Assembly (NCBI GenBank): GCA_020436125.1
Contig: JAGQYK010000001.1
Span: 44,225 to 108,224, forward strand
Length of the DNA stretch: 64,000 nt
From: Cyclobacteriaceae bacterium
GTDB taxonomy: Bacteria; Bacteroidota; Bacteroidia; Cytophagales; Cyclobacteriaceae
Reading direction: 5' to 3'
The translations under genes and the position numbers were made by a program. Positions within the stretch are counted from its first letter, which is position 1, and every line of letters begins with the position of its first letter. The notes under the pieces are model-generated. The model made no database searches and was not told the origin of the DNA. It saw only the letters and a list, made by a program, of their open reading frames with translations. This document shows, one piece after another, positions 7,538-15,921 of the stretch.

Positions 7538-8949
7538 GATTTCCTTTTGTTTTCAACAAACTGGAAGAATCTTTTCATGGCTACTTCTAATTCTTGCTGT
7601 GGAAAACAAGAGTGTACCAAACGAAACTGCCCATGTTGAGTATGTCCAAATCCGTTGCCAGGTGTAAGCAAGATGCCCGCCTGCTGATATAATTCATTCC
7701 AAAGCGCAGTCTCCAATGCCTGGGTATTGTCCTCCAGGAATTCAGATAGATCTAACCAGACGAATAGACTTCCTTGTGCTGGCGCGTACGGAACTTTAAG
7801 TTTTCTCAAGCAGCGTATAACAGTAAGGTAGTTTTCAGTTAATGATTGCTGATTGGTATTGATGTATTGCTCTACGAAAACTTCATCACTAAAGATCAAC
7901 TCAAACATCCATTGGGTATAATTAGAGACCATTGAAGGACCATTCAAATTATTATAAGCCTCAATGAAGGTTTTGTTGAGTGAGTAAACCATGCCTACCC
8001 TAAAACCTGATGCACCAAAATCTTTGGAAAGTGCATACCAGTGATGAAGATATTCACTTTGTTTCTGTTGCATAATGTTGGCAAAGGAATAATAGGCAAC
8101 AGGATTTGGATAATCGGCTTTTAGCTCTGGGTGTTGAGTATTGATAAGTGATAAACCATAAATTTCGTTGACGATGAAATGAATATGGTGCTCAATACAC
8201 CAATCTGAAAATTCATTCAGTCTTGATTGAGAATACATTCCACCGGTTGGATTATCCGGATTAGTAATCACCAAAATGCGAAATCGCTTTCCTTGACTTT
8301 TAATATCTTCCAGTGCTGTATTAAGGTGATCAATCGTTAATAGTGGGCCATTTTTCAACTCTTCAACGTGGTGATGTGTAATGAGATTATACCTTTCCAA
8401 TCCTGATTTATTTTGTATGTCTTGTTTATAGACTGGATAACAAGGAGCGGGGAATACAACCACATCGCCTGGCTCTCCTAAAATCCATGAGGTAAGATCA
8501 ATGACGGACGTGGCACCCGCGGAAACGGCTAAATGCTCTGGATTGATCTCACAGTGGGTTAAGAATCTCGAATAAAAGCTGGCGACTTTTTCCCGAAAAG
8601 AGGGAGAGCCCGTGCTTTTGGTATAGTTGGCTACCCAGTTGGGTATCTCATGCTGAGTGGCCAATTGCTTCATTTGTGTCTTCAGCGTTGACCAACTCAA
8701 TTTATTCTCAGCGATATTCAGAGGAAAGGTACCCTCTGGGTTGTCAGTTTCATGATATAAATTTTTTACCGCTTCGAAGTAAGCTTCAAAGTCGATGCGT
8801 AATACAGATTGGGAAGCAACTTGACCGCGTTGTGAAAGTGAATGACTCAATGGTGAATGGTGGTTTTGATGAAATATTCTGTTGCTAAAATATGGATTAT
8901 GTAATTGAAAGGAATCCTTTTCGATCCCTGCAATTTGCATTTCTAGCAA
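7534..8949 (-). CDS. PLP-dependent aminotransferase class I/II, ACC-synthase-like
   Basis: A 471-aa fold-type I PLP enzyme. The substrate-side motifs resemble plant-type 1-aminocyclopropane-1-carboxylate synthases and their bacterial relatives: FPLNIAENKLSW near residue 80, TNPDNPTGG, and the Schiff-base Lys in YALSKDFGASGFRVG (near residue 310). It carries about 45 residues before the conserved domain. A second in-frame ATG at 8940 is an alternative start. It is divergent from the tetR gene, and the TetR-type operator at 8964-8981 lies between them, so it may share that control. An ordinary aminotransferase role is equally possible. Confidence 0.85.
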   Translation of the reverse strand: MLEMQIAGIEKDSFQLHNPYFSNRIFHQNHHSPLSHSLSQRGQVASQSVLRIDFEAYFEAVKNLYHETDNPEGTFPLNIAENKLSWSTLKTQMKQLATQHEIPNWVANYTKSTGSPSFREKVASFYSRFLTHCEINPEHLAVSAGATSVIDLTSWILGEPGDVVVFPAPCYPVYKQDIQNKSGLERYNLITHHHVEELKNGPLLTIDHLNTALEDIKSQGKRFRILVITNPDNPTGGMYSQSRLNEFSDWCIEHHIHFIVNEIYGLSLINTQHPELKADYPNPVAYYSFANIMQQKQSEYLHHWYALSKDFGASGFRVGMVYSLNKTFIEAYNNLNGPSMVSNYTQWMFELIFSDEVFVEQYINTNQQSLTENYLTVIRCLRKLKVPYAPAQGSLFVWLDLSEFLEDNTQALETALWNELYQQAGILLTPGNGFGHTQHGQFRLVHSCFPQQELEVAMKRFFQFVENKRKS

Positions 8950-8963
8950 AGCTTATCTAATAT

Positions 8964-8981
8964 TGACCGACCGTTCAGTCA
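8964..8981. promoter_or_regulatory. candidate TetR operator
   Basis: TGACCGACCGTTCAGTCA is an imperfect palindrome: 14 of 18 positions match its own reverse complement, and the ends TGAC/GTCA are perfect. It resembles the TGAC(C/T)G-type operators of TetR/AcrR repressors. It lies 9 bases upstream of the tetR start codon and 14 bases from the divergent aminotransferase start, so bound repressor would block both directions. Inference from sequence symmetry and position. Confidence 0.6.
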
Positions 8982-8990
8982 TAAACAAGT

Positions 8991-9575
8991 ATGAGCCCAA
9001 GGACAACCAGCAAAAACGAGGAAATTAGGCAGGAAAGCATGAAAAAAATCATGGATGCCGCATTTTCCCTGATTGCTAAACAGGGCTATGAGTCAACCAG
9101 TATTGCCCAGATTGCCAAAGAGGCGGGAGTGTCAAAAGGTTTGATGTACAATTATTTTGATAGCAAGGAAGATTTGCTGGAGAAGTTAGTCAATGGTGCA
9201 ATGAGTGAAGGCGATAAAGTGATTGGAGAATTATTGAGTGAAGACCCTAAGGTAACACTGCAAAATATTTTTGAATGGTTTTTTAAGGAACTCAAGGAAA
9301 GACCAGAATATTGGACGCTGATGACTGAACTCACTTTTAGAATTGGAAAATTCAAATTTGTGCATGATATGGCCACAGCAAAAATGAAAGGCTATACAAC
9401 ATTTCTGACTGAACTGTTACAACAACTCAATTTCCCAAACCCAGAGGGAGAGGCCAAGTTGATTGGCTCGCTCTTCGATGGTATTGCTATTCAATACCTG
9501 GTAATAAAGGAGGACTATCCTTTAGCTGAAATGGAAATATTTTTGATTGAAAAGTATTGTGTAAAACATAAGTAG
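8991..9575 (+). CDS. TetR/AcrR family transcriptional regulator
   Basis: A 194-aa one-component regulator. Residues ~15-62 form the TetR helix-turn-helix (IMDAAFSLIAKQGYESTSIAQIAKEAG then the recognition helix VSKGLMYNYFDSKEDLL). The rest is the variable all-helical ligand and dimerisation domain. It is the first gene of a tight operon: the next start follows its stop by one base, and four more genes continue with small gaps. A TetR-like palindrome sits 9 bases upstream, so autoregulation is likely. The inducer is unknown; given the downstream ABC and beta-barrel genes, a lipid or hydrophobic compound is a reasonable guess. Confidence 0.93.
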   Translation: MSPRTTSKNEEIRQESMKKIMDAAFSLIAKQGYESTSIAQIAKEAGVSKGLMYNYFDSKEDLLEKLVNGAMSEGDKVIGELLSEDPKVTLQNIFEWFFKELKERPEYWTLMTELTFRIGKFKFVHDMATAKMKGYTTFLTELLQQLNFPNPEGEAKLIGSLFDGIAIQYLVIKEDYPLAEMEIFLIEKYCVKHK

Positions 9576-9576
9576 C

Positions 9577-10317
9577 ATGAGAGTATTTTTAGTAATTGGA
9601 TTTTTGCTCATAGGATTTCAACTGCAGGCACAAACTGCCAAAGAAATTATGCAGCGCGTGGATGAAAAGGTGAGGGGGACGTCCAATAGTTCAGAAATGA
9701 AAATGACCATTGTGCGACCAGACTGGAAAAGAGAAGTAACTATGAAAGGCTGGTCATTGGGGACAGAATACAGTTTGATATTGATCACTGGCCCTGCTCG
9801 AGATAAAGGCCAAGCGTTTTTAAAGCGTGACAATGAAATGTGGAACTGGCAACCCTCCATCGATCGGGTAGTCAAACTTCCGCCATCCATGATGTTGCAA
9901 TCCTGGATGGGATCAGATTTTACCAACGATGATCTTGTTAAAGAGTCTTCCATTGTGAACGATTATACACATAGTCTTGATCAGGATTCGACTATCAATG
10001 GCGCAAGTGTGTTTAAAGTAGTTCTTACCCCAAAACCTGATGCTCCTGTTGTTTGGGGGAAAGTAGTATGCTATATCGATAAGAAAGAATACAACCAGTT
10101 GTTGGTAAAGTATTATGATGAGGATGACTATCTGGTGAATACCATGGTGCTTTCTGAAATTAAAAATATGGGAGGGAGATTACTTCCTTCAAAACTTGAG
10201 ATGATTCCTGCTGACAACCCAAAGCAACGAACAGTAATCGAATACTTGAATCAGGAATTCAATATTGGATTGAAAGAAACTTTTTTCTCGATGCAAAACA
10301 TGAAACGAGTTAGGTAG
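9577..10317 (+). CDS. LolA-like outer-membrane lipoprotein-sorting family protein
   Basis: A 246-aa periplasmic protein with signal peptide MRVFLVIGFLLIGFQLQAQ. The mature part starts TAKEIMQRVDEKVRG and then shows the half-barrel strands of the LolA-like group (pfam17131 type): MTIVRPDWKREVTMKGW, YSLILITGPARDKGQAFL, MWNWQPSIDRVVKLPPSMM. Members carry acylated molecules across the periplasm or are encoded with lipid exporters. It lies one base after tetR and three bases before the first FtsX permease, so it is probably the periplasmic carrier of this exporter. Cargo unknown. Confidence 0.85.
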   Translation: MRVFLVIGFLLIGFQLQAQTAKEIMQRVDEKVRGTSNSSEMKMTIVRPDWKREVTMKGWSLGTEYSLILITGPARDKGQAFLKRDNEMWNWQPSIDRVVKLPPSMMLQSWMGSDFTNDDLVKESSIVNDYTHSLDQDSTINGASVFKVVLTPKPDAPVVWGKVVCYIDKKEYNQLLVKYYDEDDYLVNTMVLSEIKNMGGRLLPSKLEMIPADNPKQRTVIEYLNQEFNIGLKETFFSMQNMKRVR

Positions 10318-10320
10318 ACT

Positions 10321-11538
10321 ATGTATACAACCCTGGCGTGGAGAAATATTTGGAGGAATAAGAGAAGGTCGTTGATTACGATTCTTTCCATCACCTTTGC
10401 GGTGTTACTGGCCTGCGTAATGCGGTCCATGCAATTAGGGTCTTATGATCGCATGATCGAAAACTCTGTTCGGTTTTATACCGGTTACATTCAGATTCAT
10501 AAGGAGGGTTATTGGAAGGATAAAGTAATTGATAATAGTTTTATCTATGATCCTGAGAAACTTTCAGCAGTCAATCAACTAAAGGGCGTTCAGACTTTTG
10601 TGCCCAGGTTGGAGTCTTTTGCGCTTTCATCATTTAAAAGCCAAACAAAAGGGGCATTGGTGATGGGTGTTGATCCTGGTAGGGAAGACGAACTAACCAG
10701 AGTTAAAAGTAAATTGATTGATGGTAATTACTTGCAAGCAAATGAAGAGGGGATTCTAATATCACAGGGATTGGCCAATTACCTTAAGATCAGTGTGGCT
10801 GATACGCTGGTGTTGTTAGGGCAGGGCTATCATGGAGCCAATGCCGCAGGTTTATTTCCTGTGCGTGGTATAGTAAAATTTGCCATGCCACAACAAAACA
10901 ATCAGTTGGTTTATATGAGTTTGCAAAAGGCGCAATGGTTTTATGCGGCTGATCAATTGATTACAAGCATAGCGCTTGTAATAGACGACCCAGACGATGC
11001 GCAAAGGATTACGGGACAAATAAAGAATATTTTCAGAGGAGATGCTTATGAGGTGATGGACTGGAAAGAACTGGTGCCTGATCTTGTACAAAGCATTGAG
11101 TTGGATAACATTAGTGGTAAAGTGATGTTGTGGATTCTCTATCTCGTGATCGGTTTTGGAATGTTCGGTACTTACTTAATGATGACTGCTGAGCGCCAAT
11201 ATGAATTTGGAGTGATGATATCTGTGGGGATGAAGCGCATACAACTGCAAACCATTGTATTGTTAGAGATTACCATGATGACTGCTCTTGGTGTTTTGGC
11301 AGGAATCACGCTTAGTTTACCAGCACTCACCTATTTCCATTTTAATCCCATTTATTTTGGAGAAGAAGCAGCCAAGGCGATTGAAAATTTCGGAGTGGAG
11401 GCAGTGTATGCATTTTCACTGGATCCTGTGATTTTTACGAATCAAGCCTATGCGATTTTTATCATGGCTATTGTGTTGGCAGGGTACCCCATCTGGTCGA
11501 TACGCAAGATGAAGCCGGTCGAATCCATGAGACCTTAA
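10321..11538 (+). CDS. FtsX/LolE-type ABC transporter permease 1
   Basis: A 405-aa permease with MacB/LolE topology: one N-terminal helix after AWRNIWRNKRRSLITILSI, a large periplasmic domain (~45-270) and three C-terminal helices (~272-295, ~315-340, ~375-395), ending near the usual IRKMKPVESMRP cytoplasmic tail. It is followed 11 bases later by a second permease, so the transporter is probably a heterodimer, as in LolCE. It acts with the ATPase encoded at 12783 and, by context, extrudes something from the inner-membrane outer leaflet rather than importing. Confidence 0.9.
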   Translation: MYTTLAWRNIWRNKRRSLITILSITFAVLLACVMRSMQLGSYDRMIENSVRFYTGYIQIHKEGYWKDKVIDNSFIYDPEKLSAVNQLKGVQTFVPRLESFALSSFKSQTKGALVMGVDPGREDELTRVKSKLIDGNYLQANEEGILISQGLANYLKISVADTLVLLGQGYHGANAAGLFPVRGIVKFAMPQQNNQLVYMSLQKAQWFYAADQLITSIALVIDDPDDAQRITGQIKNIFRGDAYEVMDWKELVPDLVQSIELDNISGKVMLWILYLVIGFGMFGTYLMMTAERQYEFGVMISVGMKRIQLQTIVLLEITMMTALGVLAGITLSLPALTYFHFNPIYFGEEAAKAIENFGVEAVYAFSLDPVIFTNQAYAIFIMAIVLAGYPIWSIRKMKPVESMRP

Positions 11539-11549
11539 AATGAGATAAT

Positions 11550-12764
11550 ATGATAGCAATTATAGCATGGAGAAATGTATGGAGGAATAAAGGCAGGAGC
11601 CTCGTAGTCATTGGTGCCATGATCATAGGTATCTGGGCGATGGCATTTGGAGGTGGTTTTATGCAAAGTTTTCTTACGAGCTATATTGAATCTTCCATTC
11701 GACATGAAACTTCTAACGGTCAGGTACACCATCCGAAGTTTACCGAAGATTATGATATACAATTCTCTATAGAAGACTATCCATCCATTCTTACTTTTTT
11801 ACAACAAACAGAATCCGTGGAATCAGTAACGACTCGTTCATTGGTCAATGGAATGATTTCCTCCTCACGCCAAGCGACTGGTGTGAAGATAATTGGTGTA
11901 AACCCAAAGGAGGAAGCTTTGGTGACGGAATTAAATACATTGATAAGTGATGGCGCTTATTTCGAAGGCATATCCAGTAATCCCGTTTTGATTGGAAATA
12001 AGTTGGCAGAAAAACTGAAAGTTAATGTGAAGTCGAAAGTGGTGCTCACCTTTCAGGATATTGATGGAAATATTACTGCTGGTCGCTTTAGGGTGGCGGG
12101 TATTCTTAAAGCCTCTTCACTTGCCATAAGCGAGTCATCTGCTTACGTACTCAAATCAGATATGAATAGGTTGTTGAACATCGGAGACAATGTTCACGAG
12201 ATAGCATTCACTACAATTTCAGGAACCGATGACGAGGCGTTGGCAAATACATTGCAAGCAAAATTTCCAAATGATAAAGTAGAAAGCTGGAAGGAGATAT
12301 CTCCTGCCTTGGTATTTATGGAACAGTGGATGGCCGCTACATTGAAGATTCTGATCATCATTATTATGTCAGCGCTGGCATTTGGGATTATCAATACCAT
12401 GCTGATGGCTGTGTTGGAGAGGATAAGAGAGTTGGGAATGCTGATGGCTTTAGGAATGAAGCGTGTGAAAGTTTTTTTAATGATCATGCTCGAAACAATC
12501 TACCTGGCTACAGTAGGTGGGCCCGTGGGTTTGCTCATTGGATATGCTACCATTGCTTACTTGGGTAAAACGGGTATTGATCTTACTGATTATTCTAAAG
12601 GGTTGGAAGCGATAGGCTACGACAGCATTTTATATCCAATGCTACAGCCAATGGATTATATGCAAATCGTGATTGGCGTAATCACTACTGCTTTTCTAGC
12701 TTCGATTTATCCTGCATGGAAAGCCATCAAATTAAAACCTATTGACGCGTTACATACTATTTAA
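11550..12764 (+). CDS. FtsX/LolE-type ABC transporter permease 2
   Basis: A 404-aa paralogue of the preceding permease, with the same opening (AWRNVWRNKGRSLVVIGAM), one N-terminal helix, a long periplasmic region and three C-terminal helices containing FGIINTMLMAVLERIRELG and MLMALGMKRVKVF, the FtsX-family coupling segment. It ends IKLKPIDALHTI. It should pair with permease 1 and the ATPase at 12783. The different N-terminal periplasmic sequences of the two permeases argue for a heterodimeric transporter with two non-equivalent halves. Confidence 0.9.
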   Translation: MIAIIAWRNVWRNKGRSLVVIGAMIIGIWAMAFGGGFMQSFLTSYIESSIRHETSNGQVHHPKFTEDYDIQFSIEDYPSILTFLQQTESVESVTTRSLVNGMISSSRQATGVKIIGVNPKEEALVTELNTLISDGAYFEGISSNPVLIGNKLAEKLKVNVKSKVVLTFQDIDGNITAGRFRVAGILKASSLAISESSAYVLKSDMNRLLNIGDNVHEIAFTTISGTDDEALANTLQAKFPNDKVESWKEISPALVFMEQWMAATLKILIIIIMSALAFGIINTMLMAVLERIRELGMLMALGMKRVKVFLMIMLETIYLATVGGPVGLLIGYATIAYLGKTGIDLTDYSKGLEAIGYDSILYPMLQPMDYMQIVIGVITTAFLASIYPAWKAIKLKPIDALHTI

Positions 12765-12782
12765 AAACTAAACATCGAACAG

Positions 12783-13469
12783 ATGTCAACGATAATTAAA
12801 GCAATCAACGTTTCTAAAGTATATCACAAAACCACAATTCCGGTTCATGCGGTTAATCAATTAAGCTTGAGTATAGAAGAGGGCGAGTTCACAGCGATAG
12901 TAGGTCCATCCGGTTGTGGTAAGACTACACTATTAAATATTCTGGGTGGGCTCGACCAACCCACAGAGGGGAGAGTTGAAGTGGATGGAACAGATATTTC
13001 TATTATGAAGGATAGTGAGTTGATTGATTTCAGGTTAAGAAATATTGGTTTCGTTTTTCAGGCGTATAATCTGATTCCTGTTTTGACTGCTCTTGAAAAT
13101 GTGGAATTTATCATGTTGTTGCAGAAGCGAGGCAAAAAAGAACGACATGATCGGGCTATGGAATTATTAGAGCGCATGGATATTGCGGATAAAGCCAATA
13201 GTAAACCTTCTCAACTTTCGGGAGGGCAACAACAGCGGGTGGCGGTGGCTAGGGCATTGGCATCTAAGCCTCGCTTTATACTGGCTGATGAACCAACAGC
13301 CAATCTGGACTCCTCATCCACCAACAATCTTTTAGACCTAATGGCCAAAATGAATGAGGAACAAAAGGCTACATTTATTTTTTCTACACATGACCAACGT
13401 GTAATGGACAAGGCGAGACGTATCGTCACGTTGGAAGATGGCACAATTGTTTCGGATGTAAAAAGGTAA
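12783..13469 (+). CDS. ABC transporter ATP-binding protein (LolD/MacB type)
   Basis: A 228-aa nucleotide-binding subunit with all motifs: Walker A GPSGCGKTT (41-49), Q-loop in GFVFQAYNLIPVLTALENV, signature LSGGQQQRVAVARAL (145-159), Walker B FILADEPTANLD (165-176) and H-loop FSTHD. The short form and the VFQAYNLIP pattern place it with LolD/MacB-like exporters. It starts 18 bases after permease 2, and its stop codon overlaps the start of the outer-membrane protein by one base, tying the beta-barrel into the same translational unit. Confidence 0.95.
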   Translation: MSTIIKAINVSKVYHKTTIPVHAVNQLSLSIEEGEFTAIVGPSGCGKTTLLNILGGLDQPTEGRVEVDGTDISIMKDSELIDFRLRNIGFVFQAYNLIPVLTALENVEFIMLLQKRGKKERHDRAMELLERMDIADKANSKPSQLSGGQQQRVAVARALASKPRFILADEPTANLDSSSTNNLLDLMAKMNEEQKATFIFSTHDQRVMDKARRIVTLEDGTIVSDVKR

Positions 13470-14644
13470 TGAAGAAAAAAGTACTCATACTGATTGGAGT
13501 CCTTTTCTCTTATGCTTCTTTTGCTCAGGAGAGTGATGAAAAGAAAATTACATTCAAAGGGTATTTAAAAAATATGGGATCGTTCAATTATTTCAATGAC
13601 GACCTATGGGTGGAAGACCTGACTCACAACAGACTAAATTTTGCATGGTATCCCAATGAGAATTTCTCTGCATTTGTAGAATTTAGAAACCGTTTGTTTT
13701 TAGGGGATTTTGTAAGTGATATTCCTAACTATAATCAGATCATCGATTCCAACAACGATTACTTTGACCTCTCAGCTAATCTCATAGATAGCAAATCAGC
13801 ACTTTTAAATGTGATGGCAGATCGTGTGTATATTCAATGGAATAAAAATGATTGGGAGGTGAAGTTAGGACGTCAAAGAATTAATTGGGGAGTCAACCTT
13901 GCCTGGAACCCCAATGACTGGTTCAATGCCTATTCATTTTTTGATTTCGATTATGAAGAGCGACCGGGTTCGGATGCGTTGCGCATTTCAAAGTATACCG
14001 GTGTGGCATCAAGTGTAGAAGTAGCGGCAAAGATGGCTGAAGATATGGATCGATTTGTTGGTGCTGCGATGTGGAGGATTAATAAGTGGAATTATGATAT
14101 GCAATTTCTGGCGGGTATGGCTCAGGGTGATTTGGCATTAGGGACAGGATGGGCTGGTAACTTGGGAAAAGCAGGTTTCAAGGGAGAAGCCTCTTACTTT
14201 ATCCCTGTTGTTGAAACTTCCGTTAATCAATCCTATAATGGATTATTCTTGGGAGCCATTTCAGTTGACTATTCGTTTCCCAACACATTGTATTTAAATG
14301 GATCTTTATTGTATAACTCAGTAGCAGAATTGAATCCTGCTTTTGGTTTTTCTTTCACGGGTGCCAGACCTGGTAATTTTACTGTAAGAAATATTTCAAA
14401 TTATCGTTGGTCTTCATTTGTTCAATCATCCTATCAGTTTACTCCACTCTTTAGTGGTGGATTGTCTGTGATTGCTTATCCTGGTAGTAATGCCTTCTTT
14501 GTTAATCCAGCACTCACTGTTTCACTGAAGCAAAACTTTGACCTTGATATAGTAGGACAATTATTCTTTGATGAGGATCCTATTAACGGAGACTATGGTT
14601 CTGTTTCGCAATCTGGATTTATCAGATTGAAATGGAGTTTCTAG
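13469..14644 (+). CDS. outer-membrane beta-barrel protein of the ABC exporter operon
   Basis: A 391-aa protein with signal peptide (MKKKVLILIGVLFSYASFAQ). The mature chain is built of alternating amphipathic strands with many aromatic residues and ends in Phe (FIRLKWSF), the standard C-terminal signal for barrel assembly. Roughly 16-18 strands can be imagined, similar to alginate-export or DUF1302-like porins, but I do not recognise a named family. Its start overlaps the ATPase stop by one base, so it is very probably the outer-membrane part of the TetR-controlled LolA/FtsX system. It may accept cargo delivered by the LolA-like protein. Confidence 0.78.
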   Translation: MKKKVLILIGVLFSYASFAQESDEKKITFKGYLKNMGSFNYFNDDLWVEDLTHNRLNFAWYPNENFSAFVEFRNRLFLGDFVSDIPNYNQIIDSNNDYFDLSANLIDSKSALLNVMADRVYIQWNKNDWEVKLGRQRINWGVNLAWNPNDWFNAYSFFDFDYEERPGSDALRISKYTGVASSVEVAAKMAEDMDRFVGAAMWRINKWNYDMQFLAGMAQGDLALGTGWAGNLGKAGFKGEASYFIPVVETSVNQSYNGLFLGAISVDYSFPNTLYLNGSLLYNSVAELNPAFGFSFTGARPGNFTVRNISNYRWSSFVQSSYQFTPLFSGGLSVIAYPGSNAFFVNPALTVSLKQNFDLDIVGQLFFDEDPINGDYGSVSQSGFIRLKWSF

Positions 14645-14657
14645 AATAATATCACTC

Positions 14658-14693
14658 TTGGGCAGCATTTTTTCAGCTCAATTCTTACTTTTG
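14658..14693 (+). promoter_or_regulatory. candidate sigma-A promoter of the RND pump operon
   Basis: TACTTTTG at 14686-14693 fits the Bacteroidota -7 consensus TAnnTTTG exactly; a TTG at 14658-14660 is a possible -33 element, with a spacing of 25 bases that is longer than usual. It lies about 100 bases upstream of the adaptor gene, in the 150-base gap after the ABC exporter operon. Confidence 0.35.
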
Positions 14694-14794
14694 TGCCCCA
14701 CAAAAATCATTTAATGTACATTTTTGGCTTTTTTTAAAACAAAAGAGCGCTTAATGCATTTAACGGGTGTGGTCCATTGTAATTATTTTCTTTC

Positions 14795-15919
14795 ATGAAT
14801 AGAAAACTTGTACTAGGAATTGTTTTCACTGTAATAATTGGTGGAACAGTTATCTTCAGTAATTTTTTGATTAGTCAAAAGGAACTACCTCCTCAACGTC
14901 CTAAAACTGAGGTTAAGAATTATGTCAAGGTCGTTCCGGTGGCATATCAACCTATACCCGTTTCTATTGAAGCTTTTGGAAGAGTTGGATCTTCTCAGCA
15001 GCTCAACCTCGTAGCGGAGGTAGGAGGTAAACTCTTACCCGGGAATATTTCTTTCAAGGAGGGAACAAATTTTAGGCAGGGGGATATTTTGGCAAAAATT
15101 AACAACAGCGAGCAGTTGTTGAATCTTCAGAGTAGGAAGAGTAATTTTCTTAATCTGGTGGCCTCTGTTCTACCTGATTTGAAGATTGATTTCCCGGATA
15201 ACTACGAACAATGGGATGTGTACTATAATAACATTGAACTCAATACCACACTTCCAATATTGCCAAAAAATTTAACCCCTAAGGCAAAAGCTTTTTTAGC
15301 CTCCAAGAATATTTTGAGTGAATATTTTACTATTAAAAGCCTTGAAGAAAATTTAAGTAAGTATACACTTATAGCGCCTTATAATGGAAGTATACAGTCT
15401 GTTTCAATTGAAATAGGATCAGTTGTCAATCCTGGGTCAGTAGTGGCGAGTATCATTCGCACCGATCGTCTTGAACTAAAAGTTCCTATTGAACTAAAGG
15501 ATATTGATAATATCTCAATAGGAACAAGTGTCTCTATATTTCAGGAAGGTAAGGAGAATAAATCATGGACTGGCAAGGTAGTAAGGATGGCAGACTTTGT
15601 AGATGCCAATACTCAGTCTGTGAGTGCATATGTAAGTATTGATAGCCCAAGAGGAGATGTTTACGATGGGATGTATTTGAGAGCAGTAATTCCCGGGAAA
15701 GTAGTGAAGGAAGGAATGAGAATTCAGAGAAGCATTGTTCAGAATAAATCGGAAGTTTTTGTAGTAGAGGATAGCAAGCTGCAGAGCAAACAAATCAACA
15801 TTGCTCAGATCACACAAGATGAAGTAGTATTTAATGGACTAGCTCCAGGCTCGATGCTGGTGGTTGATGCTCCATCCAATGCATCTAATAATATGGTTGT
15901 AGAAATTATTAAAGACTAG
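14795..15919 (+). CDS. RND efflux periplasmic adaptor (membrane fusion protein)
   Basis: A 374-aa adaptor. It has an N-terminal membrane anchor (VLGIVFTVIIGGTVIFSNFLI), first lipoyl half (VEAFGRVGSSQQLNLVAEVGGKL), helical hairpin (~110-185, shorter than in AcrA) and second lipoyl half (YTLIAPYNGSIQSVSIEIGSVVNPGSVVASII), then the beta-barrel and membrane-proximal domains. It links the inner-membrane pump at 15922 to the TolC-type channel at 19130 in the periplasm. The pump gene begins 2 bases after its stop. Substrates are not predictable. Confidence 0.92.
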   Translation: MNRKLVLGIVFTVIIGGTVIFSNFLISQKELPPQRPKTEVKNYVKVVPVAYQPIPVSIEAFGRVGSSQQLNLVAEVGGKLLPGNISFKEGTNFRQGDILAKINNSEQLLNLQSRKSNFLNLVASVLPDLKIDFPDNYEQWDVYYNNIELNTTLPILPKNLTPKAKAFLASKNILSEYFTIKSLEENLSKYTLIAPYNGSIQSVSIEIGSVVNPGSVVASIIRTDRLELKVPIELKDIDNISIGTSVSIFQEGKENKSWTGKVVRMADFVDANTQSVSAYVSIDSPRGDVYDGMYLRAVIPGKVVKEGMRIQRSIVQNKSEVFVVEDSKLQSKQINIAQITQDEVVFNGLAPGSMLVVDAPSNASNNMVVEIIKD

Positions 15920-15921
15920 TT

